27,520 nt of DNA from NCBI GenBank assembly GCA_021153265.1, contig JAGKTU010000023.1, positions 1 through 27,520 on the forward strand, read 5' to 3'. Positions 6,393-15,271 of this stretch are shown in pieces. A program made the translations under genes and the position numbers. This DNA is from Clostridia bacterium. Lineage in GTDB: Bacteria > Bacillota > Clostridia > Oscillospirales > Oscillospiraceae. How positions within the stretch are numbered: position 1 is the stretch's first letter; each line of letters begins with the position of its first letter. Under the pieces are notes generated by a model. It had not been told where the DNA came from. It saw nothing but the letters and a program-made list of their open reading frames with translations, and searched no databases.

Positions 6393-7577
6393 ATGAAGAA
6401 CTTAGAACTGAAATACGGCTGCAACCCCAATCAGAAGCCCGCTTCCTTGTATATGCACGACGGCAGTGAGCTGCCCTTCCAGGTGCTCAACGGCCGCCCC
6501 GGCTACATCAACTTCATGGATGCTCTGAACTCCTGGCAGCTGGTCAAGGAGCTGAAGGAAGCCACCGGCATGGCTTGCGCCACTTCCTTCAAGCACGTCT
6601 CCCCCACCTCCGCCGCTGTTGGCAAGCCCCTGCCCCTGGATCTGAAGAAGGCTTGCTTTGTTGAGGATGTGGAAGGTCTGGACGAGAACCCTCTGGCCTG
6701 CGCTTACGTCCGCGCCCGCGGCACTGACCGTCTGTGCTCCTTCGGCGACTGGGTCGCTCTGTCCGACGTCTGCGACGAACTGACCGCCAAGCTGATCGCT
6801 CCCGAGGTTTCCGACGGCGTTATCGCCCCCAGCTACACCGACGAGGCTCTGGCTATCCTGAAAAATAAGCGCAAGGGCAGCTACAATGTGGTGGCCATCG
6901 ACCCCAACTACGTTCCCGACGCACAGGAGCGCAAGCAGATCTTCGGCATCACCTTCGAGCAGGGCCGCAACAACTTTAAGATCGGCTCTCATCTGCTGGA
7001 GAACATCGTCACCGAGAACAAGGACCTGCCCGAGAGCGCTAAGACCGACCTGATCGTGTCCCTGATCACCCTGAAGTACACCCAGTCTAACTCCGTCTGC
7101 TTCGCTTACGACGGCCAGGCTATCGGTGTCGGTGCCGGTCAGCAGTCCAGAGTCCACTGCGTCCGTCTTGCCGGCGGCAAGGCTGACACCTGGTTCCTGC
7201 GTCAGCATCCCAAGACTCTGAACCTGCCCTTCCGCGCTGATCTGGGCCGCCCCGGCCGCGACAACGTCATCGACGGCTACATCAACGGCAACGAAGAGGA
7301 TGTCTGCGCTGAGGGCATCTGGCAGAACTACTTTACCGAGCGTCCCGAGCCTCTGACCAACGAAGAGAAGCGGGCATGGCTGGACAGCCGTGACGCTGTG
7401 GCTCTGGGTTCCGACGCCTTCTTCCCCTTCGCTGACTCCGTCAAGCGCGGCGTTGCTTCCGGCGTTAAGTACATCGCCGAGCCCGGCGGCTCTATCCGTG
7501 ATGACCTGGTCATCGCCGAGTGCGACAAGAACGGCATCGTCATGGCCTTCACCGGCATGAGACTGTTCCACCACTAA
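6393..7577 (+). CDS. purH: Stand-alone AICAR formyltransferase (PurH C-terminal domain only)
   Basis: It formylates AICAR with 10-formyl-tetrahydrofolate to FAICAR. The 394 residues correspond to only the transformylase half of PurH; the MGS-like cyclohydrolase half is absent, matching the separate PurO-type gene upstream. Catalytic Lys67 and His68 lie in SFKHVSPTSAAVG. Substrate-binding blocks follow as LKYTQSNSVCFAYDGQAIGV, GAGQQSRVHCVRLA, and near the C-terminus SDAFFPFADSVKRG and AEPGGSIRDDLV. The start at 6393 is set by AAGGAG (6377-6382) and a typical first strand, MKNLELKYGCNPNQKPA; the frame is open further upstream but that is inside the previous gene. Its substrate AICAR (ZMP) is the riboswitch ligand, so this step is directly reported by the leader. 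Confidence 0.94.
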   Translation: MKNLELKYGCNPNQKPASLYMHDGSELPFQVLNGRPGYINFMDALNSWQLVKELKEATGMACATSFKHVSPTSAAVGKPLPLDLKKACFVEDVEGLDENPLACAYVRARGTDRLCSFGDWVALSDVCDELTAKLIAPEVSDGVIAPSYTDEALAILKNKRKGSYNVVAIDPNYVPDAQERKQIFGITFEQGRNNFKIGSHLLENIVTENKDLPESAKTDLIVSLITLKYTQSNSVCFAYDGQAIGVGAGQQSRVHCVRLAGGKADTWFLRQHPKTLNLPFRADLGRPGRDNVIDGYINGNEEDVCAEGIWQNYFTERPEPLTNEEKRAWLDSRDAVALGSDAFFPFADSVKRGVASGVKYIAEPGGSIRDDLVIAECDKNGIVMAFTGMRLFHH

Positions 7578-7588
7578 GAAAATCACCT

Positions 7589-7617
7589 CAGGGGACAGCC
7601 CAAATGGCTGCCCCCTG
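7589..7617 (+). terminator. Imperfect hairpin between AICAR transformylase and purD
   Basis: CAGGGG-A-CAGCC (7589-7600) pairs with GGCTG-C-CCCCTG (7606-7617) with one mismatch and a CAAAT loop. The following TCGGTGCGTTTTAA has only four T, set apart from the stem, so this is at best a weak or partial terminator that could lower expression of purD and purL. It lies in the widest clean gap late in the cluster. Confidence 0.45.
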
Positions 7618-7661
7618 TCGGTGCGTTTTAACCCCCCCGAAAAATAAGGAGGTAAATCCCT

Positions 7662-8927
7662 ATGAAATTATTAGTCGTAGGTGGTGGCGGTCGTGAACAC
7701 GCCATCATCAAGAGTCTGAAAAAGAATCCCGAGGTGGAAACCATCTATGCCCTGCCCGGCAACGGCGGCATCGCGGTTGACGCCACCTGTGTGGCCATCG
7801 GCGCCACCGACATTGAGAAGATCGTGGCTTTCGCTGTGGAGAACGCCATTGACTACGCAGTCGTGGCTCCCGACGATCCTCTGGTTCTGGGTTGTGTGGA
7901 CGCTCTGGAAGAAAAGGGCATCCCCTGCTTCGGCCCCCGTGCCTGCGCTGCCATCATCGAGGGCAGCAAGGTCTTCTCCAAGAATCTGATGAAGAAATAC
8001 GGCATCCCCACCGCCGAATACGAGGTATTCAGCGATGTGAACGCCGCGCTGACCTATCTGGACACCGCTCCCATTCCCACCGTCATCAAGGCCGACGGTC
8101 TGGCTCTGGGCAAGGGCGTCATCATCGCCGAGACCCGTGAAGAGGCCAAGGCTGCTGTCCGGGACATGATGGAAGGCGGCATTTTCGGTAAGTCCGGCTC
8201 CACCGTGGTCATCGAGGAGTTCCTCACCGGCCCCGAGGTGTCTGTGCTGGCTTTCACCGACGGAAATGTGGTCAAGCCCATGGTGTCTTCCATGGACCAC
8301 AAGCGCATCGGCGACCATGACACTGGTCTGAACACCGGCGGCATGGGCACCGTCGCCCCTAACCCCTACTACACTTCTGACGTGGCAGATGTATGCATGA
8401 AGGAGATCTTCCTGCCCACCATCGCCGCCATGAACGCCGAAAACCGCACCTTCAAGGGCTGCCTGTATTTCGGTCTGATGATCACCCCCAAGGGTCCCAA
8501 GGTCATCGAGTACAACTGCCGCTTCGGCGATCCCGAGACACAGGTGGTGCTGCCCCTGCTGGAAAGCGATCTGCTCACCGTCATGCGCGCCTGCACCGAC
8601 GGCACTCTGGCTGAGACTGAGGTCAAGTTTGCGGACAAGCATGCCTGCTGCGTGATCCTGGCATCCAACGGCTATCCCAGCAGCTACAAGAAGGGCTTCG
8701 AGATCACCATGACCGAGGAGGCCGAAAAGGCTACCTTCGTCGCCGGCGGCGCTCTGAAGGACGGCAAGCTGGTGACCTCCGGCGGCCGTGTCACCGGCAC
8801 TACCGCTGTTTGCGATTCTCTGGAAGAAGCCGTCAAGGAGGCTTACCGCCTGAGCGACGGTGTGAAATTCGAAGGCGCTTACCGCCGCTCCGACATCGGA
8901 CAGCGGGCTCTCGCCGCCAACAAGTAA
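7662..8927 (+). CDS. purD: Phosphoribosylamine-glycine ligase (GAR synthetase)
   Basis: PurD joins phosphoribosylamine to glycine with ATP (step 2). The 421 residues match bacterial PurD. The N-terminus MKLLVVGGGGREHAIIKSL is the diagnostic first strand. The ATP-grasp domain shows VIKADGLALGKGVIIAET, the Gly-rich GGIFGKSGSTVVIEEFLTGP, and the metal and nucleotide segment YNCRFGDPETQVVLP. The start is set by AAGGAGG (7648-7654). The stop TAA at 8925-8927 is immediately followed by GGAGG, so the RBS of purL overlaps the stop of purD. Its unstable substrate is the product of PurF, which makes the degenerate purF-like gene upstream notable. Confidence 0.96.
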   Translation: MKLLVVGGGGREHAIIKSLKKNPEVETIYALPGNGGIAVDATCVAIGATDIEKIVAFAVENAIDYAVVAPDDPLVLGCVDALEEKGIPCFGPRACAAIIEGSKVFSKNLMKKYGIPTAEYEVFSDVNAALTYLDTAPIPTVIKADGLALGKGVIIAETREEAKAAVRDMMEGGIFGKSGSTVVIEEFLTGPEVSVLAFTDGNVVKPMVSSMDHKRIGDHDTGLNTGGMGTVAPNPYYTSDVADVCMKEIFLPTIAAMNAENRTFKGCLYFGLMITPKGPKVIEYNCRFGDPETQVVLPLLESDLLTVMRACTDGTLAETEVKFADKHACCVILASNGYPSSYKKGFEITMTEEAEKATFVAGGALKDGKLVTSGGRVTGTTAVCDSLEEAVKEAYRLSDGVKFEGAYRRSDIGQRALAANK

Positions 8928-8941
8928 GGAGGACTCCCTAC

Positions 8942-11900
8942 ATGGTTTATCGTATTTTTGTTGAAAAGAAGAAGGGTCTGGACAACGAGGCTCGTGGCCT
9001 GCTGAGCGAGGCTAAGAATCTGCTGGGCATCGCCAATCTGGAAGATCTGCGGCTGTTCAACCGCTATGACGCTGAGAACATCACCGAGGAGCTGTTCGGC
9101 TACGCCGTGAAGACCGTTTTCTCCGAGCCCCAGCTGGACATCGCTTCCGAAACTGTGGAGCTGCCCGGTGCTTACGTCTTCGCGGTCGAAGCTCTGCCCG
9201 GTCAGTTCGACCAGAGAGCCGACTCTGCTGCCCAGTGCATCCAGATCATCTCTCAGGGCGAGCGTCCCCTGATCCGGGCCGCCAAGGTCTATGCCCTGTA
9301 CGGCAATCTGACCGAAAATGACATCGCCGCTTTCAAGAAGCACGTGATCAACGCCGTGGAGAGCCGCGAGGCTACTCTTGACAAGCCCGAGACTCTGGCT
9401 GCCGTCTACGGCGCTCCCGAGACGGTCGCCACCGTCACCGGCTTCATTGGCATGGACGAGAAGGCTCTGGCTGAACTGCTGGACGAGAAGGGTCTGGCTA
9501 TGGATCTGGACGATCTGAAGTTCCTGCAGGCCTACTTCCGGGACACCGAGAAGCGCGACCCCACCATCACCGAAATTCGCGTAGTCGACACCTACTGGTC
9601 TGACCACTGCCGTCACACCACCTTCTCCACCCACATCGACAACGTTCGCATCGACGATCCCGCTGTTCAGGCCGCTTATGAGCGTTATCTGGCCGCCCGT
9701 GTGGAAGTCTACGGCGAGGAGAAGGCTGCTGTTCGCCCCCAGACTCTGATGGACATCGCCACCATCGGCACCAAGACCCTGAAAAAGCGCGGCATGCTGC
9801 CCGAGCTGGACGAGTCCGAAGAGATCAACGCCTGCTCCATCCATGTCACCGCCACCGTCAACGGCGAGGATCAGGACTGGCTGCTGATGTTCAAGAACGA
9901 GACCCACAACCACCCCACCGAGATCGAGCCCTTCGGCGGCGCCGCTACCTGTATCGGCGGCTGTATCCGTGACCCCCTGTCCGGCCGTGCCTATGTCCAT
10001 CAGGCTATGCGCGTCACCGGCGCAGGCGACCCCCGGAAGACCGTGGCTGAGACCCTGCCCGGCAAGCTGCCCCAGAGAAAGATCTGCCAGACCGCTGCCG
10101 CAGGCTACTCCAGCTATGGCAACCAGATCGGCCTGGCCACCGGCCATGTGGCTGAGATGTATCACGATGGTTTCGTGGCTAAGCGCTTGGAGTGCGGCGC
10201 TGTTGTGGCTGCTGCTCCTGCCTACAATGTCCGCCGTGAGCGTCCCGCACCCGGCGACGTGGTCGTCCTGCTGGGCGGCCGTACCGGCCGCGACGGTATC
10301 GGCGGCGCAACCGGCTCTTCCAAGAGCCACAATATGAAGTCCCTGACTACCATGGCTTCCGAAGTCCAGAAGGGCAACGCCCCCGAGGAGCGGAAGATCC
10401 AGCGTCTGTTCCGTGACGCAGAGGTCACCCGTCTGATCAAGCGCTGCAACGACTTCGGCGCAGGCGGTGTTAGCGTCGCCATCGGCGAGTTGGCTCCCGG
10501 CCTGCAGATCGATCTGGACGCCGTGCGCAAGAAGTACGACGGTCTGGACGGCACCGAGATCGCCATTTCCGAGTCCCAGGAGCGTATGGCCGTGGTCGTG
10601 GCTGCTGAGGATGCAGACAAGTTCATCGCTGCCGCTGAGAAGGAAAATCTGGAGGCCTACCGCGTTGCTGTTGTCACCGAGGAGGAGCGGATGGTCATGA
10701 CCTGGAAGGGTAACACCATCGCAAATCTCAGCCGCGCTTTCCTGGACACCAACGGTGCGGTCAAGCACACCCAGGTAGCTGTGTCCGAGAAGGATCTGTC
10801 CGCCCTGAGCAAGGCTATGTACGGCTCTCTGCGGGAGATGGCTTCCGATCTGAAGACCGCCAGCCAGAGAGGCCTCATTGAGCGCTTCGACTCCACCATC
10901 GGCGCTGGCTCTGTGGTGATGCCCTTCGGCGGACAGCGCCAGCTGACCCCCGCCCAGTCCATGACCGCAGTGCTGCCCGTTCTGCCCGGTCAGGAGACCG
11001 ATCAGGCATCCGTATTCAGCTGGGGCTGCGATCCTGACCATCTGTCCATCGATCCCTACACCGGCGCACATGCCGCTATCTATAACTCCGTTGCCAAGCT
11101 GGTTGCTGCCGGCGCGGACTACAAGAAGGCTTATCTGACCCTGCAGGAGTTCTTCGAGAAGCTGAAGAACGAGCCTGCACGTTGGGGCAAGCCCTTCGCC
11201 GCCTTGCTGGGCGCGCTGGATGCCCAGCTGGAGCTGGGTGCTGCCGCCATCGGCGGCAAGGACTCCATGTCCGGTACTTTCCTGGATCTGGACGTTCCTC
11301 CCACCCTGATCTCCTTCGCCATCGCCCCCATCAACAAGAACGATGTCATCACCCCCGAATTTAAGGAAGCCGGCAACCCCGTGTACCTCTTCGGCAGCAC
11401 TGACGAGTCCGCCGAGAGCCTGAAGGCCAGCTGGGAAGCTTTCCACGAGCTGTGCAAGGCCGGTAAGGTCAAGTCCGCATGGGCTGTGGAGCGGGGCATC
11501 GGTGAGGCTGTGATGAAGATGTCCTTCGGCAACCACATCGGCTTTGCCTCCTGCGAAGATCTGGGCGAAAGCTGGCATATGGGTCTGTGGGGCTTCCTGG
11601 TGGCTGAGCTGACCGAGGATGTTGTTCTCCCCGGCGTGCTGAAGATCGGCCAGACCACCGCCGAAGCTGCCATCAAGCTGGGCGCTGATACCGCTTCCAT
11701 CGAGGAGCTGTACCAGCTGAACACTGCCACCCTGGAGGATGTGTATCCCACCCAGGCTAAGGCAAGCCAGATCGAGGTTCCCACCTTCTCCTTCGACGGC
11801 AAGTGCGGCATTGCGCCTGCTGTGAAGGTAGCCAAGCCCAAGGTTCTGATCCCCGTGTTCCCCGGCACCAACTGCGAGTTTGACTCCGCCCGGGCCGTGG

Positions 11901-12631
11901 AAAAGGCCGGCGCTGAGGCTGAGATCTTCGTTATCCGCAACCTGACCGCCGACGCCGTTGCCTCCAGCGTGGAGCAGTTCGCTGCCAAGCTGAAGGATGC
12001 GCAGATGGTCTTCATCCCCGGCGGCTTCTCCGGCGGCGACGAGCCCGACGGCTCTGCCAAGTTCATCACCGCTTTCTTCCGCAACGCTGCGGTCAAGGAC
12101 GCTGTCACCGAACTGCTGGATGAGCGGGACGGCCTGATGTGCGGTATCTGCAACGGCTTCCAGGCGCTGATCAAGCTGGGTCTGGTTCCCTACGGCAAGA
12201 TCATCGACACCGATGAGAACTGCCCCACTCTGACCTTCAACAACATCTCCCGTCACCAGAGCCGCATCGTTCACACCCGGATCGCCTCCACCAAGTCTCC
12301 CTGGCTGAGCCTGATGAATGTGGGCGACGTGGTCAATGTGCCCATCTCCCACGGCGAGGGCAAGTTCCTGGCATCCGAGGAGCTGATCGCGCAGCTGGCT
12401 GCGAACGGTCAGATCGCCACCCAGTATGTGGATCTTAAGGGCAACGCCACCACCGATATCGACTTCAACCCCAACGGTTCTCTGTGCGCCATCGAGGGTA
12501 TCACCTCTCCCGACGGCCGTGTCTTCGGCAAGATGGGCCACAGCGAGCGTATCGGCAACGGCCTTTACAAGAACGTCCCCGGTAACTACGATATCCGGAT
12601 GTTCGAGGCTGCTGTGAAGTACTTCAAGTAA
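8942..12631 (+). CDS. purL: Phosphoribosylformylglycinamidine synthase, single-chain (FGAM synthase)
   Basis: PurL converts FGAR to FGAM using glutamine and ATP (step 4). This is the large single-chain form, about 1229 residues, with the PurS-like, two AIR-synthetase-like and glutaminase parts fused as in many Clostridia. The start ATG is chosen because of GGAGG overlapping the purD stop and the typical first strand MVYRIFVEKKKG; the open frame upstream lies inside purD. The synthetase active site contains ETHNHPTEIEPFGGAATCIG. The C-terminal class I glutaminase begins near KVLIPVFPGTNCEFD, with FIPGGFSGGDEPDG, nucleophile Cys near residue 1070 in CGICNGFQALIKLG, and the His in SHGEGKF. Unlike the purF-like protein, its glutaminase is intact. 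A terminator follows the stop within 10 bases. Confidence 0.96.
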   Translation: MVYRIFVEKKKGLDNEARGLLSEAKNLLGIANLEDLRLFNRYDAENITEELFGYAVKTVFSEPQLDIASETVELPGAYVFAVEALPGQFDQRADSAAQCIQIISQGERPLIRAAKVYALYGNLTENDIAAFKKHVINAVESREATLDKPETLAAVYGAPETVATVTGFIGMDEKALAELLDEKGLAMDLDDLKFLQAYFRDTEKRDPTITEIRVVDTYWSDHCRHTTFSTHIDNVRIDDPAVQAAYERYLAARVEVYGEEKAAVRPQTLMDIATIGTKTLKKRGMLPELDESEEINACSIHVTATVNGEDQDWLLMFKNETHNHPTEIEPFGGAATCIGGCIRDPLSGRAYVHQAMRVTGAGDPRKTVAETLPGKLPQRKICQTAAAGYSSYGNQIGLATGHVAEMYHDGFVAKRLECGAVVAAAPAYNVRRERPAPGDVVVLLGGRTGRDGIGGATGSSKSHNMKSLTTMASEVQKGNAPEERKIQRLFRDAEVTRLIKRCNDFGAGGVSVAIGELAPGLQIDLDAVRKKYDGLDGTEIAISESQERMAVVVAAEDADKFIAAAEKENLEAYRVAVVTEEERMVMTWKGNTIANLSRAFLDTNGAVKHTQVAVSEKDLSALSKAMYGSLREMASDLKTASQRGLIERFDSTIGAGSVVMPFGGQRQLTPAQSMTAVLPVLPGQETDQASVFSWGCDPDHLSIDPYTGAHAAIYNSVAKLVAAGADYKKAYLTLQEFFEKLKNEPARWGKPFAALLGALDAQLELGAAAIGGKDSMSGTFLDLDVPPTLISFAIAPINKNDVITPEFKEAGNPVYLFGSTDESAESLKASWEAFHELCKAGKVKSAWAVERGIGEAVMKMSFGNHIGFASCEDLGESWHMGLWGFLVAELTEDVVLPGVLKIGQTTAEAAIKLGADTASIEELYQLNTATLEDVYPTQAKASQIEVPTFSFDGKCGIAPAVKVAKPKVLIPVFPGTNCEFDSARAVEKAGAEAEIFVIRNLTADAVASSVEQFAAKLKDAQMVFIPGGFSGGDEPDGSAKFITAFFRNAAVKDAVTELLDERDGLMCGICNGFQALIKLGLVPYGKIIDTDENCPTLTFNNISRHQSRIVHTRIASTKSPWLSLMNVGDVVNVPISHGEGKFLASEELIAQLAANGQIATQYVDLKGNATTDIDFNPNGSLCAIEGITSPDGRVFGKMGHSERIGNGLYKNVPGNYDIRMFEAAVKYFK

Positions 12632-12636
12632 TGCAA

Positions 12637-12675
12637 AACGTCCCGGATGGTCACGCCATCCGGGACGTTCTCTTT
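12637..12675 (+). terminator. Intrinsic terminator ending the purine cluster
   Basis: Fourteen-base perfect stem AACGTCCCGGATGG (12637-12650) with CCATCCGGGACGTT (12656-12669), a TCACG loop and a T-rich tail CTCTTTCTT. It separates purL from tadA. Confidence 0.85.
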
Positions 12676-12676
12676 C

Positions 12677-12705
12677 TTGACTGGGTCGGCAGTTTGGGGT
12701 ATGAT
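12677..12705 (+). promoter_or_regulatory. Promoter of tadA
   Basis: The -35 box TTGACT (12677-12682) and -10 box TATGAT (12700-12705) have a 17-nt spacer, directly after the purL terminator. The predicted start near 12712 leaves a very short leader that begins at the ribosome binding site of tadA. Confidence 0.75.
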
Positions 12706-12726
12706 AAGGAAAAAGGAGGGGACTGG

Positions 12727-13209
12727 ATGGAAGATCTGGATTTTATGGCGGAGGCGCTGGCTCTTGCCAAGGAAGCCGCTGCGGATGGTGAAGTGCCGGT
12801 GGGCTGCGTCATCGTTCGCCGGGGCGAGATCGTCGGTCGGGGCAGAAACCGCCGGGAGGTAGGAAAATCCGCCCTCGCCCATGCGGAAATCGAGGCCATC
12901 GCCGACGCCTGCCGGAATTTGGGAGGCTGGCGGCTGTGGGAGTGTACCCTCTATGTGACTCTGGAGCCATGTCCCATGTGCGCCGGTGCCATTGTCAACG
13001 CCCGAATCCCTCGGGTGGTCTACGGTGCGTCGGACAGTAAATGCGGCGCCGTGCGGTCGGTGTGCCGGATGTTCGACATGGAATTTAACCACCACCCAAC
13101 GGTGGAATGCGGCATTTTGGAAGCGGAGTGTGCCGAATTACTGACGGAGTTTTTCCAAAATCTCCGGGTGACCCTCCGCAGCCGCCCCAAGTGGAAAAAG
13201 CCGATATAA
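12727..13209 (+). CDS. tadA: tRNA-specific adenosine-34 deaminase
   Basis: TadA converts adenosine to inosine at the wobble position of tRNA-Arg(ACG), an essential modification. The 160-residue protein carries the zinc-dependent cytidine-deaminase motifs HAE (His52, Glu54) and PCPMC (Cys82, Cys85), with GEVPVGCVIV ahead of them and YGASDSKCGA after them, all typical of TadA. The ATG at 12727 follows AAAAAGGAGGGG and gives the expected N-terminus; the frame is open further upstream, but those codons lie across the purL terminator and the promoter. It is a single-gene unit with its own promoter, ending in a shared terminator against rsmG. Confidence 0.93.
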   Translation: MEDLDFMAEALALAKEAAADGEVPVGCVIVRRGEIVGRGRNRREVGKSALAHAEIEAIADACRNLGGWRLWECTLYVTLEPCPMCAGAIVNARIPRVVYGASDSKCGAVRSVCRMFDMEFNHHPTVECGILEAECAELLTEFFQNLRVTLRSRPKWKKPI

Positions 13210-13216
13210 AACAGAA

Positions 13217-13246
13217 AGGACGTGCCAAAAGGCACGTCCTTATTTT
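13217..13246. terminator. Bidirectional terminator between tadA and rsmG
   Basis: Ten-base perfect stem AGGACGTGCC (13217-13226) with GGCACGTCCT (13231-13240) and an AAAA loop. TATTTTAATT follows on plus; on minus the stem is followed by TTCTGTTTTATA. It serves convergent tadA and rsmG. Confidence 0.82.
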
Positions 13247-13248
13247 AA

Positions 13249-13950
13249 TTACAGGGGATTTTGCTTGATTTTGGCGAAGCGCCGGGGGTACTTGGGAGGC
13301 GTGGGCTTGACCTTGCGCAGCACGATCACCGCGTGGGAAGTGCCGTCGATGGGGAACTCTCTCACTTCCTCCAGCTTTAAGCCCAACTGCCGGATGGCAT
13401 GATCGCACTCCGCCAGTTCTTCCTTGGCGGCGGCACCCTTCATAGCCAGCACCGCGCCGCCTACCTTGACATAGGGAGCAGTCAGCTCCAGCAGGATGTT
13501 CAGCCGGGCAACGGCCCGGGAGGTGGCAAAATCATAGCCTTCCCGGCGGGTGGCAACAGCCTCCTCTGCCCGGGCGGTGACGCATTCAGCGTTGACCCCC
13601 AGAGTGGGCAGCACCTCTTCCAGCCACTTCATCCGCTTGCCAAGGCTGTCCAAAAGGGTGATCTTCGCCTCGGGGCAGGCGATGGCCAGCGGCACACCGG
13701 GGAATCCGGCACCGCAGCCCACATCGATGAGGGTTTTGCCGGTCAAATCGGCACAGCTCAGCACGGTCAGGCTGTCCAGCAGGTGCAGCTTTGCCACAGC
13801 CTCGTCCTCGGTGATGCCGGTAAGATTCATGACCTCGTTCTGCTTGACCATGGCGTGGCCGAAGGCGCAGAGGGTCTGATTTCGGTTTTCGTCCAGAGTA
13901 AGCCCCAGCTGGGGCAGACCGGCTTCCAGAGTTTGCAGCATCTTATCCAT
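13249..13950 (-). CDS. rsmG: 16S rRNA (guanine-527 N7)-methyltransferase
   Basis: RsmG (GidB) methylates G527 of 16S rRNA in the decoding region using S-adenosylmethionine. The 233 residues fit the family. The SAM-binding motif is LIDVGCGAGFPGVPLAIACP, followed by ITLLDSLGKRMKWLEEV. Upstream, NEVMNLTGI is the conserved N-terminal segment, and YDFATSRAVARL is the post-motif block found in RsmG. The ATG lies inside the end of the preceding gene: the two overlap by 8 bases, so translation is probably coupled to the DUF3810-like gene. In many bacteria rsmG neighbours parA/parB or mnmG; here it does not. Confidence 0.94.
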   Translation of the reverse strand: MDKMLQTLEAGLPQLGLTLDENRNQTLCAFGHAMVKQNEVMNLTGITEDEAVAKLHLLDSLTVLSCADLTGKTLIDVGCGAGFPGVPLAIACPEAKITLLDSLGKRMKWLEEVLPTLGVNAECVTARAEEAVATRREGYDFATSRAVARLNILLELTAPYVKVGGAVLAMKGAAAKEELAECDHAIRQLGLKLEEVREFPIDGTSHAVIVLRKVKPTPPKYPRRFAKIKQNPL

Positions 13951-15118
13951 TGGGCGTAGTCTCCTCCGTAGGCTTGGCGTTGGCCAGACCGCTTAAGTCG
14001 ACCTGACTTTCGTCATAGGGGTCGAAGGGCTTTTCCTCCTCGGTGATGGAGGGCAGCACGATCTGCTGGATATGCCAGCACACCAGCAGGTCGGAAACAT
14101 TGGCATAAGACTCCACACCGGCGGAGTCACCGCTGGTTTTGAGATAGGTATCGTTGGCAGTTTCGTCCCGATGCTTGGCGAAGAAATCGTCGTAGAATTT
14201 CATGTCCTGCTTCAGCTGGGCATTGGCGCCGCTGCTGATCCGGGCAGCCAAGGCGGAAGCCTCGGGGGTGCCGATCCGGGCGATGGCGCTGTAGCAGTAG
14301 CGGTAGGCCATGAAGTAGCCGGAATACTGGAATTCAATGCTCTCGTTTGCCTGACAGGCAAGGAAACCTGCAAAGTTGGCATCCCGTTCCGTGGCAATGC
14401 ACATCCGGTGGGCCATCTCGTGGCACATGGTGAAGGGCAGGGACACGGCAGGGATCTGGGGATTGACGGCAGCTTCGCCGGTTAAGCCCATGGAGATGCC
14501 GGTGATGCCCATGGAGGTATACATATCCGCCCAGCCCAGCTCCTTAACCGGCAGGGTGTTGCCGGCGAAGATGGGGTAGGAATATTCATAAGTCAGGGTG
14601 TGGAAACCGTCGCCGGCCTGATTGGCCAGAGTGGAGAAATCAGCAAACTTCACATTTCCGTCGCCGTCCCGGGCGACCTGTGTAGCCAGAGCATTGGCCT
14701 GATCCCGGTAGTAGGTGGTGGCCTCTGCCAGCTCTTCCAGATTGTATTCGCTGACTTCCAGACGGATATCGTCGGTAATGGGGCCGGCGTACTGATTCAG
14801 ACCGAATACGGCGGTATGCAGCATGAAAATACCGGTGCCGCAGGCCAGAACCCAACCCAGCCACTGGATGGGATTCCACTTAAACATGATCATCAGCACG
14901 ATGCTCGCAAGTCCCAGCACGATAAGGAACGAGGCGAACAACTGCCACAGCACGAAATCCACACCGCTGCTCCACTGTGCCAGCATGTCCTGCAGGGTTC
15001 GGGTGACGTAGGGGTAGACCATGTCCACCAGCGTGGTGAACCGCTGTCCCATCTGCATCAAAACCACGGTGATGGCAGCGAAAATCGCGGCAACCACATA
15101 TCCGCGCCAATATTTCAA
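13943..15118 (-). CDS. DUF3810-family membrane-anchored putative zinc metalloprotease
   Basis: This is a 391-residue protein with three N-terminal hydrophobic helices (about residues 8-24, 56-79 and 84-105) and a large C-terminal domain, probably on the outside. The domain holds CHEMAHRM, an HExxH zinc motif with His233, Glu234 and His237, followed by AGFLACQANES, which could supply a further ligand. This layout matches the DUF3810 family, whose function is unknown; a peptidase role is inferred from the motif. The start is TTG at 15118, chosen because AGGAGG (15127-15132 on the complement) lies eight bases upstream and no ATG gives a suitable start with an RBS. A weak promoter (-10 TATACT) lies further upstream. 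The gene overlaps rsmG by 8 bases. Confidence 0.8.
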   Translation of the reverse strand: MKYWRGYVVAAIFAAITVVLMQMGQRFTTLVDMVYPYVTRTLQDMLAQWSSGVDFVLWQLFASFLIVLGLASIVLMIMFKWNPIQWLGWVLACGTGIFMLHTAVFGLNQYAGPITDDIRLEVSEYNLEELAEATTYYRDQANALATQVARDGDGNVKFADFSTLANQAGDGFHTLTYEYSYPIFAGNTLPVKELGWADMYTSMGITGISMGLTGEAAVNPQIPAVSLPFTMCHEMAHRMCIATERDANFAGFLACQANESIEFQYSGYFMAYRYCYSAIARIGTPEASALAARISSGANAQLKQDMKFYDDFFAKHRDETANDTYLKTSGDSAGVESYANVSDLLVCWHIQQIVLPSITEEEKPFDPYDESQVDLSGLANAKPTEETTPNG

Positions 15119-15159
15119 AGGAAACGCCTCCTTTTGGGGTAATGGTTATAGTTCTTAAT

Positions 15160-15165
15160 AGTATA
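15160..15165 (-). promoter_or_regulatory. Possible -10 box for the DUF3810-like gene and rsmG
   Basis: On minus, TATACT precedes the TTG start by about 42 bases. The best -35 candidates (AGACAA, 16-nt spacer) are poor matches, so this is tentative. Confidence 0.35.
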
Positions 15166-15222
15166 GCACATTTTTCATCGCTTGTCTTCCCCTAAAATTT
15201 TAATTTTTTATAAATGGGGAGG

Positions 15223-15258
15223 AAAAAACCAGATGCCGCGTTTCTGCGGCATCTGGTT
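15223..15258 (-). terminator. Intrinsic terminator after tldE
   Basis: Thirteen-base perfect stem AACCAGATGCCGC (15227-15239) with GCGGCATCTGGTT (15246-15258), loop GTTTCT. On minus it ends in a TTTTTT tract (complement of 15223-15228). It lies just past the tldE stop. Confidence 0.9.
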
Positions 15259-15271
15259 TGGGTGCGGATCT

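Noticed and set aside
8879..12541. A 1220-codon open frame on the minus strand opposite purL
   Set aside because: It has no RBS, low-complexity Gly/Leu/Val/Asp-rich translation and no family resemblance. It arises because GC-rich codon bias in purL removes stops from the antisense frame.
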